Shown here one piece after another: positions 7,060-12,650 of a stretch of 17,883 nt of DNA. The notes beneath the pieces are model-generated. The model saw nothing but the letters and a program-made list of their open reading frames with translations. It did no database searches and had not been told where the DNA came from. Both the position numbers and the translations under genes were made by a program. Source of the stretch: Acidobacteriota bacterium (GTDB lineage Bacteria > Acidobacteriota > UBA6911 > RPQK01); contig RPQK01000056.1 in assembly GCA_003819755.1 (NCBI GenBank), forward strand, positions 1 through 17,883, written 5' to 3'. Position 1 is the stretch's first letter. Each line of letters begins with the position of its first letter.

Positions 7060-7731
7060 ATGTCCTCTCCGTTGCGCTCGTTTGTCCAGTACGCGCCGCT
7101 CGAGCGTAAGCGCCGACTGCTCTCTGAAAAAGCGCCCGACTGGAAGGCCCGTATAAAGGCGCTCGCCACCCCGCCGCTTGTCGAATTCGAGGTGACTAAA
7201 GCCCGCGCCTGCTATGCGGCCGACCCCGATCCTTCCCGCTTGCGAGACGGGCTGATGCTGGTGACTGGAAACGACACGCCGGTGAGTGCCGTCGGAATGG
7301 ACGATCTGGTGCGGCTCCACGCCACTCTGGAGCCGGCCGCATCGACGCTTCGCAGCGTGCCGGCTCCCCGGATCTTGGCAGGTCATGAGCCGCTCGAAGC
7401 CGCAGCCGTGCCGAGGGCCCTCGCTCGCTTCTTTGAGTGGACAGCGAGTGATGCTTTTGGCGAAATGCACCCGGTCGAACAGATGAGTCTCTGCCAGGTG
7501 AGACTCTGCGAGATATGGCCGTTTGAGGCAGGTTCGGGAGTCACGGCCGACCTCTTTGCCCTGTTGGTGCTTTACCGGAAAACAGGTCTGCTGCCGCTCT
7601 TCGCTCCTGCCGATATCGAAGTGTTCCGGGAGGCGCTTTCCGACGCTTTCCGCTTCGTGACGAAGGCGTTGGTTGATCTTAACCGGGCGGGGTGCGAAAG
7701 GGCTTGCGACGAACTCCTGGGGCAGGTGTAG
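7060..7731 (+). CDS. Degenerate Fic-domain protein (catalytic motif lost)
   Basis: A 223-residue protein with the layout of the Fic/DOC fold. A linker with PAPRILAGHEPLEAAAVP (101-118) precedes helix ARFFEWTASDAFGEMHPVEQMSLC. The site of the family motif HPFxxGNGRxxR then reads W-P-F-E-A-G-S-G-V-T-A-D (residues 153-164, bases 7516-7551), followed by LFALLVLYRKTGLLPL as in active Fic proteins. The catalytic His is Trp, the Asn of GNG is Ser, and both phosphate-binding Arg are gone (Val and Asp). Canonical AMPylation is therefore unlikely; a binding or scaffolding role, or new chemistry, is possible. The ATG at 7060 is chosen over an upstream in-frame ATG inside the inverted repeat region. The reading frame is intact with no frameshift, so it is not obviously a decayed pseudogene. 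Confidence 0.7.
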   Translation: MSSPLRSFVQYAPLERKRRLLSEKAPDWKARIKALATPPLVEFEVTKARACYAADPDPSRLRDGLMLVTGNDTPVSAVGMDDLVRLHATLEPAASTLRSVPAPRILAGHEPLEAAAVPRALARFFEWTASDAFGEMHPVEQMSLCQVRLCEIWPFEAGSGVTADLFALLVLYRKTGLLPLFAPADIEVFREALSDAFRFVTKALVDLNRAGCERACDELLGQV

Positions 7732-7807
7732 GGTGTTCGAATTACCGGTGAGTCGCGGCGTTCTCGAGTCTCGGCTGAACGAGGCACGCAAACGCCGCGA
7801 GTGCGGA

Positions 7808-8167
7808 CTACTCTTCCATCTCCGAGGTCATCACATTCTCATCACTGCCTTTGACTTCGTTTTCCTTATACATGTATTTAATCTGCTGCTTGGGGATAAG
7901 CAGGTTCGGCTCAGCCTCACGGTTCACCTTGATACAGGCGCGGTCGTACCACTCTATGACACCACGAATAAGTTCACCGTCAGCCAGCTTGATCACCATG
8001 GGTGTCTTGCTGGACATCTGTTTTAAGTAATAGTACTGTTCCGCGTTGGTCTGTTCCGGGGGGACCCGTTTCCGCTGGGCATTACCGCCGCCGCCGAATT
8101 TAGACGGCTGTTGTTGCTGCTCCCGTAAATCAGATAGAGAAGGTCGGATTAATTTCCTATTCACCAT
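7808..8167 (-). CDS. Hfq-like Sm-fold RNA-binding protein with N- and C-terminal extensions
   Basis: A 119-residue protein whose centre matches the Hfq Sm core. NAEQYYYLKQMSSKTPMVIK (41-60) runs into the Sm1-type strand pair LADGELIRGVIEWYDRACIKV, and then Sm2-like LLIPKQQIKYMYKEN (89-103), where canonical Hfq has YKHAIS. Hfq forms hexamers that pair sRNAs with mRNAs and affect RNA stability. Before the core lies a 40-residue polar, Gln/Gly/basic segment (EQQQQPSKFGGGGNAQRKR); after it is an acidic tail (ENEVKGSDENVMTSEMEE). ATG 8167, preceded by GGGGA, is preferred to an upstream start in the divergent promoter region. Because the Sm2 motif departs from canonical Hfq, I leave the symbol blank. 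It is transcribed away from the TPR gene. Confidence 0.75.
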   Translation of the reverse strand: MVNRKLIRPSLSDLREQQQQPSKFGGGGNAQRKRVPPEQTNAEQYYYLKQMSSKTPMVIKLADGELIRGVIEWYDRACIKVNREAEPNLLIPKQQIKYMYKENEVKGSDENVMTSEMEE

Positions 8168-8279
8168 AGTTCCCCAGTCGAACCATATTCCACTAACCCG
8201 TTGTCTGAGGCGGGCAGGTCTAACAAAGCTCGAGAACAAACGTGTTGGGTGGAGATAGCCTAACATCAGGCTCCCAGTT

Positions 8280-8308
8280 TTGACAAGGGGAAAGGGCCTG
8301 TCTATACT
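8280..8308 (+). promoter_or_regulatory. Consensus housekeeping promoter TTGACA-17-TATACT
   Basis: TTGACA at 8280-8285 and TATACT at 8303-8308 have the ideal 17-base spacing. The expected start of transcription (about 8315) is only some 7 bases before the ATG at 8322. It is the best sigma-70-type promoter in the window and drives the TPR gene. Confidence 0.8.
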
Positions 8309-8321
8309 ATTGGGCACGACC

Positions 8322-8762
8322 ATGCGTTTCCTCTCCCTGATTTTGGCATTTCTCTTGCTTTTCCCGGCGGTTTGCGCTCAACCACAACAGCAACAGCAGG
8401 AGCCCCGAAAAGGCCGCAAACCGGTCCTCATCCGGGAAGATCCGAATGAGACGAAGATCGATGAGCAGGAAGTCGTCATACAGCCCAATTCCAGGCTCTC
8501 AGCCGAGAATCTGCACGTGGGCGATTTCTATTTTCGGCGGGATAACTACAAAGCGGCGGCGGAACGCTATCGAGAGGCGATTAAGTACAACCGCAGGTCG
8601 GTAGAAGCCTACGAGAAGCTGGCCCGAAGTCTGGAAAAGCAGAAACTGCTGGCCGACGCGATTGGCGTGTGCGAGGAGTTCATTGCCGCGAACCCGTCTT
8701 CGAAGGAAATCTCCCGCTTCCGTGACCGAGCGGAAGACATGAGATCGAAGCTGGAAAAGTAG
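8322..8762 (+). CDS. Exported TPR-repeat protein (BamD/YbgF-like size class)
   Basis: A 146-residue protein with a clear signal peptide: MRFLSLILAFLLLFPAVCA, with a V-C-A signal peptidase I site before Gln20. The Cys is not in a good lipobox, so periplasmic rather than lipoprotein is preferred. A polar linker (QQQQQEPRKGRKP) leads to TPR-like helices at about 66-130: ENLHVGDFYFRRDNYKAAAERYREAIKYNRRSVEAYEKLARSLEKQKLLADAIGVCEEFI. One complete TPR and part of another can be seen, as in outer-membrane assembly and cell-division coordinators, but the protein is short and no partner can be named. The ATG at 8322 is set by the promoter just upstream; the longer TTG reading starts inside that promoter. 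Confidence 0.8.
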   Translation: MRFLSLILAFLLLFPAVCAQPQQQQQEPRKGRKPVLIREDPNETKIDEQEVVIQPNSRLSAENLHVGDFYFRRDNYKAAAERYREAIKYNRRSVEAYEKLARSLEKQKLLADAIGVCEEFIAANPSSKEISRFRDRAEDMRSKLEK

Positions 8763-8780
8763 GGCACAGTCCCACCACCG

Positions 8781-8848
8781 AATTGACGATTTACGATTGA
8801 CGATTAAGAAAAACCAGTGACCGGCGTATCAATCGTCAATCGTCAATT
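8781..8848. repeat. Hairpin made of heptamer repeats TGACGAT between convergent genes
   Basis: The left arm 8781-8805 holds TGACGAT, TTACGAT, TGACGAT. The right arm 8831-8848 holds two ATCGTCA units, and its reverse complement matches the left arm except for one extra 7-base unit on the left. The loop is about 25 bases. It lies between the convergent TPR and psp1 genes, and the psp1 stop codon (8836-8838 on the minus strand) is inside the right arm. It could end transcripts from both sides, but no T-run follows. Confidence 0.85.
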
Positions 8849-9552
8849 GTCGGGCCCTCGTCGTCCACCAGAAAATCCTCTTCGTCGGCCTCTTCCAGCT
8901 GGCAGTTCCGGCAGCACCCCTGATCGAGCTCGAAGTTCAGGCAGCACTTCAGTCGCCCGCACATGCCTGACAACCGGTTCGGGTTCATTCCCAGGTCCAG
9001 GGACTTCGCCGTCTTCACGCTGACCGACCTCATCTGCTTGAGAAAACGGGAAGAACAGCTCTGCCCCATTCCGCAGCATCCCATTCCGCCTATGAGTTTC
9101 GCCTCATCCCGGGCCCCGATCTGGCGCATTTCGATCCGAGTTCTCAGCTCCCTGGCCAGGTCCTTGACCAGCTCCCGGAAATCGATCCGGCGATTGGCCG
9201 TGAAATAGAAAACGACCCGGCTTCCGTCGAAAATGTATTCGACGGTGGAGAGCTTCATCGGGAGTTTCCGTGCCTTGATTCGTTTTCGGCAAAGGCGGTA
9301 GGCAACTTCTTCCTTGTCTTTCTTCTTCTCGTAAAGGTAAAGGTCACGCTCGGTGGCTTTGCGCAGGACCTTCGGGAGCTTCCCGTCAGCGGGGGCCCCG
9401 TCCAGACTCCGTCCGTCGAGGACGACTGCCACTTCCACCCCGCGATCCGTAGCAATCAGGCAACGATCGCCGACCCGGAACCCTGACTCGCTTGAGAAGC
9501 AAACCCCAGGCGTTGGGCTATTGTCGAGCTTAACGGTAAGAATCTCGGCCAT
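8836..9552 (-). CDS. PSP1-domain protein, RicT/YaaT-like
   Basis: A 238-residue protein of the PSP1 C-terminal domain family. In Bacillus the homologue YaaT/RicT is part of a complex affecting RNase Y, development and competence, and is linked to an iron-sulfur cluster; a similar role here is only inferred. The core includes FRVGDRCLIATDRGVEVAVV, YLYEKKKDKEEVAYRLCRKR and EYIFDGSRVVFYFTANRRIDFRELVKDLA, ending with a Cys-rich part. Cysteines are at 159, 160, 166 (GMGCCGMGQSC), 198, 203, 204 (MCGRLKCC) and 213, 214, 217. An acidic tail extends beyond the usual end, and its last residues are encoded in a heptamer hairpin. ATG 9552 overlaps the end of holB by 23 bases. Position next to tmk and holB matches Bacillus gene order. 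Confidence 0.88.
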   Translation of the reverse strand: MAEILTVKLDNSPTPGVCFSSESGFRVGDRCLIATDRGVEVAVVLDGRSLDGAPADGKLPKVLRKATERDLYLYEKKKDKEEVAYRLCRKRIKARKLPMKLSTVEYIFDGSRVVFYFTANRRIDFRELVKDLARELRTRIEMRQIGARDEAKLIGGMGCCGMGQSCSSRFLKQMRSVSVKTAKSLDLGMNPNRLSGMCGRLKCCLNFELDQGCCRNCQLEEADEEDFLVDDEGPTIDD

Positions 9553-10534
9553 ACTGCGCACCCTGTTCCGCTCGCAGCCAGAGTGTCTCAAAAGACATCA
9601 GCGGGCTGACGTAATGATCGACGTCCCAGTAGGACTGGCCGATATGGTAAAGAAGATTGCGGATTACGTCCAGAGTCAGTTGGCGCGAAAGCCTCTCGAG
9701 CGTCTCGCGCCTGTCGATATTGATCAGCCGGTCAGGGGTGCCGATCAGAAGAAAGTACAGGTCTTCGGCCAGGCCGTGCAGCAGCTCCAGGTGCTCCTTG
9801 GCCCGGTCACGACTCTTGAGATCCGCCTTTAGTGGAGGGGATTCTGCCCGCTTGAAGACCTCCTGGAATGACTTCGTCGCCTGCCAGGCGGTCAGGACAT
9901 CGAGCATGACGTCCCGGTTCCGCACTACGCTTTCGATATCGAGCGACAACGCTTTCCCGATACTCCCGTCGGCAAAAGCGGCTCGAAGCTCGCTGGCCTC
10001 CCGCTGGTCGGTTTTCTCCAGGCAGGAGCTGATCTCCCCCCGCGTCAAAGATCGAAAACTGAAGGTTTGACAGCGCGAGCGGATCGTCGAGAGGAGCCGT
10101 TGCGGGAAAGCGGTGACAAGGATCAGGTGAGAGGTGGAAGGCGGTTCTTCCAGTGTCTTGAGCAGGGAGTTCGCCGCCTCCTCGGTCATTTTCTCCGCCT
10201 GGTCAACCACGAAAACCTTGGCCCGGCCTTCAAAAGGCCGGTAATGGGCCTCACGGCTTAATTCCCGCATGGCATCAATCTTTATGTGATTGTTCTCAGG
10301 GACAAAGAGCGTTATGTCCGGGTGATTCCCGGCCTCGGCCTTCACGCAGGAACTGCAAGAGCCGCAGATGTCGTTGGAAGTCGGCTGGCGACAGTTCACG
10401 AGAGCGGCCAAAGCCAGGGCCGCCGAGCGCTTCCCTATCCCGTCCGGCCCGGAAAAAATGGCCGCAGGCGGCAACGGATTGCGCCGAAGCAGGCCCAGCA
10501 GCTGTTCGTTGCCAATGAGGTTCGAAAGACGCAT
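9530..10534 (-). CDS. holB: DNA polymerase III delta-prime subunit
   Basis: A 334-residue AAA+ clamp-loader subunit that helps load the sliding clamp at primer ends. The N-terminus has LIGNEQLLGLL, a P-loop GPDGIGKRS at 29-37 and a zinc site C48, C57, C60, C63 (CGSCSSC). DQAE follows at 111-114 in the Walker B position, then LLKTLEEPP at 124-132 and SRC at 153-155 in the sensor/arginine-finger region. The C-terminal part is the less conserved oligomerisation collar. Length is normal for the family. It lies downstream of tmk on the same strand, separated by a 44-base-arm hairpin, and its end overlaps the psp1 gene. No clear ribosome site precedes ATG 10534. Confidence 0.92.
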   Translation of the reverse strand: MRLSNLIGNEQLLGLLRRNPLPPAAIFSGPDGIGKRSAALALAALVNCRQPTSNDICGSCSSCVKAEAGNHPDITLFVPENNHIKIDAMRELSREAHYRPFEGRAKVFVVDQAEKMTEEAANSLLKTLEEPPSTSHLILVTAFPQRLLSTIRSRCQTFSFRSLTRGEISSCLEKTDQREASELRAAFADGSIGKALSLDIESVVRNRDVMLDVLTAWQATKSFQEVFKRAESPPLKADLKSRDRAKEHLELLHGLAEDLYFLLIGTPDRLINIDRRETLERLSRQLTLDVIRNLLYHIGQSYWDVDHYVSPLMSFETLWLRAEQGAQYGRDSYR

Positions 10535-10555
10535 GTGATAAAGGCAGACACGGGC

Positions 10556-10673
10556 GAAAAGCAGGGGCGAAGGGGCGAAGGGGAGAAGGGGAGAAGGGAA
10601 AAGCAGGAAATCGAGTTCCTTGTCTACTTTCCCTTCGCCCCTTCGTCCCTTCGCCCCTTCGCCCCTGCTTTTC
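10556..10673. repeat. Hairpin of octamer repeats GGGGCGAA, 44-base arms, between tmk and holB
   Basis: The left arm 10556-10599 starts GAAAAGCAGGGGCGAAGG and continues with GGGGCGAA/GGGGAGAA octamers. The right arm 10630-10673 is its reverse complement with about three mismatches, around a 30-base loop. Read on the minus strand, it begins 4 bases after the tmk stop and ends about 21 bases before the holB start. The outer edge reads GCTTTTC, giving a short T-run like a terminator. Confidence 0.92.
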
Positions 10674-10677
10674 CGTG

Positions 10678-11319
10678 TCAGTCCAAGATTGCCCTCTCCT
10701 TCAGGACTCCCAGCAGTTCCTGGAAGATCTCATCGGGCGAGCCCGAGGCGTCCAGCAGAAGCACGCGCCACGGCTCACGGGCGGACAAAAGCCGATAGCC
10801 TTCTCTCACTCTCCGGTGGAAGTCGAGCTCTTCCGATTCGAACCGTCCCCACACTTCCGCCTCGCCCGCATCTCGCGCTCTCGCCCTTTTCAGCGCGATT
10901 TCGACATCGAGGTCGAAGATGACCGTGAGATCGGGCATCGGCAGCTCAAGAGCCTCCGCCAGACGGTCAATCACCGGGAACCCCAAGCCACGCGCATGCC
11001 CCTGATAAGCCAAAGTCGCGTGATGGTACCGGTCGCTGAATACGTGACAGCCAGACGCCAAGCCCGGCTCAACGACCTGTTTGAGATGCTGGAAGCGGTC
11101 TGCAAGATAGAGGAGAAGCTCCGCCGTCGGTTCGCGGAGCGGCCCGTCTCGGTGAAGGAGGATCTTGCGGACCTCCAGACCGAACTCGGTCCCGCCCGGT
11201 TCGCGCGTCGTCAGAAAACGAACGCCTCTTTTCTTCAGCTCGGCTTCGAGGCGGCTCAGTTGTAACGTCTTCCCCGATCCCTCGACTCCCTCGAAGGTGA
11301 TGAACTTCCCCGTCTTCAC
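10678..11319 (-). CDS. tmk: Thymidylate kinase (dTMP kinase)
   Basis: It phosphorylates dTMP to dTDP with ATP in the cytoplasm, feeding dTTP to DNA synthesis and to the dTDP-sugar pathway of this same window. The P-loop FEGVEGSGKT is at 9-18, TREPGGTEFG at 38-47 binds dTMP, and SDRYHHATLAYQGHARGL begins at 95. An Arg-rich lid (ALKRARARDAGEAEVWGRFE) lies toward the C-terminus. It has 213 residues, normal length. The second GTG (11319) is preferred because GGAG lies 5 bases upstream; a GTG at 11325 would add two residues. It diverges from yggS, and the two promoters would overlap within about 40 bases. Confidence 0.93.
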   Translation of the reverse strand: MKTGKFITFEGVEGSGKTLQLSRLEAELKKRGVRFLTTREPGGTEFGLEVRKILLHRDGPLREPTAELLLYLADRFQHLKQVVEPGLASGCHVFSDRYHHATLAYQGHARGLGFPVIDRLAEALELPMPDLTVIFDLDVEIALKRARARDAGEAEVWGRFESEELDFHRRVREGYRLLSAREPWRVLLLDASGSPDEIFQELLGVLKERAILD

Positions 11320-11370
11320 TCTCACTCCAGCACGTGAAAAAGACCCGCCTATACTACCATAGCGCGTTGG

Positions 11371-11376
11371 TATACT
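11371..11376 (+). promoter_or_regulatory. -10 box (TATACT) for yggS
   Basis: TATACT ends 6 bases before GTG 11383, so the message should start at or next to the start codon. There is no good -35 or Shine-Dalgarno sequence. On the opposite strand TAGTAT (11351-11356) may serve tmk, so the two promoters would overlap. Confidence 0.5.
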
Positions 11377-11382
11377 TAGGGC

Positions 11383-12072
11383 GTGGTCGACATCGGTGCA
11401 AACCTCGAAAAGGTGCGGAAAGAAATTACGCAGGCTGCGGTGGAATGTGATCGAGACCCGGCTTCTGTTTTACTCCTGGCTGTTTCCAAGACGTTCGGCC
11501 CGGAAGAAGTCGATCAGGCTTGCCGCCTCAGCCAGCGGTTGTTCGGTGAAAACCGGGTGCAAGAGGCGGAAACCAAGATCCCCGTCGTAAGGTCTGACGG
11601 TCTAGAATGGCATCTGATCGGCCACCTTCAGTCGAATAAGGCACGACGCGCCGTCCAGCTCTTTGACGTCATCCAAACAGTCGACACTTCGAAGGTCGCG
11701 AGTCTGCTGGACAGGAACGCCGGGGAGCTCGGCAAGCGCCTTCCGGTCTTTATAGAAGTTAACGTCGGCGAGGAATCTCAGAAGGCGGGAGTACCTCCTG
11801 CGGAGCTGACGGCGCTGGTCGGCACTGTGCGGGGCTTGAGCCACCTTGAACTGCGCGGGCTCATGGCGATTCCGCCCTGGAGTGAAGACCCGGAAATGTC
11901 CCGCCCTTACTTCCGGCGGCTGGCGGCACTCCTGCGGGAAGTTAACAGGTCTCTGGACACGCCCCTGCGGGAGTTGTCCATGGGCATGAGCCATGATTTC
12001 AAAGTCGCCATCCAGGAAGGCTCGACGCTCGTGCGCGTCGGAACGGCGATCTTCGGAAAGAGAAAGGCCTAG
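11383..12072 (+). CDS. yggS: PLP homeostasis protein, YggS/PLPBP family
   Basis: A 229-residue single-domain fold-type III PLP-binding protein that buffers pyridoxal phosphate and affects amino-acid metabolism; no enzymatic activity is known for the family. The Schiff-base lysine is K36 in LLAVSKT. FGENRVQEAETKI begins at 54 and WHLIGHLQSNKAR at 76. VDTSKVASLLDR, FIEVNVGEESQKAG, LMAIPPW and LSMGMSHDFKVAIQEGSTLVRVGTAIFG follow in the usual order. The start is GTG 11383, immediately after a TATACT box. It is followed by yggU, as in many bacteria, but a long hairpin has come between them. Confidence 0.95.
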   Translation: MVDIGANLEKVRKEITQAAVECDRDPASVLLLAVSKTFGPEEVDQACRLSQRLFGENRVQEAETKIPVVRSDGLEWHLIGHLQSNKARRAVQLFDVIQTVDTSKVASLLDRNAGELGKRLPVFIEVNVGEESQKAGVPPAELTALVGTVRGLSHLELRGLMAIPPWSEDPEMSRPYFRRLAALLREVNRSLDTPLRELSMGMSHDFKVAIQEGSTLVRVGTAIFGKRKA

Positions 12073-12082
12073 CACGGCCGGA

Positions 12083-12194
12083 GAAAGGACCTCAAGGATC
12101 TCAAGGACCTCAAGGACCTCAACGACCTCAACGACCTCAATGTCCTTGAGGTCGTTGAGGTCCTTGAGGTCCTTGAGGTCCTTGAGGTCCTTTC
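12083..12194. repeat. Long hairpin of nonamer repeats AAGGACCTC, 49-base arms, between yggS and yggU
   Basis: The left arm starts at 12083 (GAAAGGACCTC) and runs through AAGGACCTC and AACGACCTC units. The right arm ends at 12194 (GAGGTCCTTTC). The outer 49 bases of each arm pair with a single mismatch, leaving a loop of about 14 bases. The variant unit AACGACCTC is mirrored as GAGGTCGTT at the matching place in the other arm. The right arm ends 7 bases before the yggU ATG. A short TTTC follows the stem, so weak terminator function is possible. Confidence 0.95.
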
Positions 12195-12201
12195 AAGCCT
12201 C

Positions 12202-12510
12202 ATGACCAACCAACTGCGCATCACCACCCAAGGCGATTACAGCTGCCTTCAGGTTCGCCTCCAGCCGCGGGCCAGCCGCAATGAGCTGGCCGGTGTCGTC
12301 GAAAACAGCCTCAAGGTCCGGCTCACCTCCCCGCCTGTCGAGGATCGCGCCAACCGCCAATTGGTTGAGTTCCTGGCCGATCTGCTCGACCTTCCACGCC
12401 GGGATGTCGTTCTTCTTCACGGCCAGAAATCACGGGCCAAGACAATTGGGGTCAAGGGAATTTCCACCGAAGATTTAGCCCGCCGACTCCACAACATTTT
12501 GTATAATTAG
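12202..12510 (+). CDS. yggU: DUF167 / YggU family protein
   Basis: A 102-residue small protein of the DUF167 family; the biochemical role is unknown. Visible features are LQVRLQPRASRNELAGV at about 16-32, the core LKVRLTSPPVEDRANRQLVEFLADLLD with conserved Pro-Pro-Val-(E/D)-x-x-Ala-Asn, and the pair DVVLLHGQKSRAKTIGVKG. These match the family's K-V-R-L-T-A-P-P and G-x-x-S-R-x-K signatures. ATG 12202 lies 7 bases after a long repeat hairpin and has no Shine-Dalgarno sequence, so how it is translated is unclear. Its last codons (TTG TAT AAT TAG) contain a TATAAT likely used as the nrdJ -10 box. Confidence 0.88.
   Translation: MTNQLRITTQGDYSCLQVRLQPRASRNELAGVVENSLKVRLTSPPVEDRANRQLVEFLADLLDLPRRDVVLLHGQKSRAKTIGVKGISTEDLARRLHNILYN
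12502..12507 (+). promoter_or_regulatory. Probable -10 box (TATAAT) for nrdJ inside the end of yggU
   Basis: A perfect TATAAT overlaps the last two sense codons of yggU. Transcription from it would give nrdJ a leader of about 135 bases. No strong -35 is visible. The leader holds two small stems, CCAAC/GTTGG (12513-12533 region) and GCCCTC/GAGGGC (12600-12618 region), but no B12 box or other riboswitch I can recognise. Confidence 0.4.
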
Positions 12511-12650
12511 ACTCCAACGAAACAATAAGTTGGGGCCAACGAGGACACGCGCTCCCGCGAATGTCACACCCCCGTACTAGGATAAGGCCCACACTTTTCG
12601 CCCTCTAACCCATGAGGGCAGTCAATGGTGAGAATGCAGGGGAGGTAGGA

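Noticed and set aside
7728..7760. GTTCGAATT resembling a tRNA T-loop
   Set aside because: Only a 4-base stem with a wobble; no acceptor, D or anticodon arm around it, and it overlaps the end of a coding gene.
7006..7791. 261-codon minus-strand frame opposite the Fic-like gene
   Set aside because: No recognisable motif, starts and ends in intergenic repeats, and the plus strand has a -10 box and Fic-fold pattern.
7732..7807. Small plus-strand coding continuation after the Fic-like gene
   Set aside because: Only 76 bases remain before the antisense Hfq-like gene and there is no ribosome site or recognisable product.
10556..10673. Inverted repeats as insertion-sequence ends or a MITE
   Set aside because: Unit sequences differ between loci, no target-site duplications or transposase are visible, and arms are made of tandem microrepeats.
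12083..12194. CRISPR array
   Set aside because: Units are 9 bases, directly adjacent without spacers, and arranged as an inverted repeat; no cas genes are near.
12511..12650. Possible cobalamin riboswitch before the B12-dependent reductase
   Set aside because: Too short, and the conserved B12 box and other core elements are not found.
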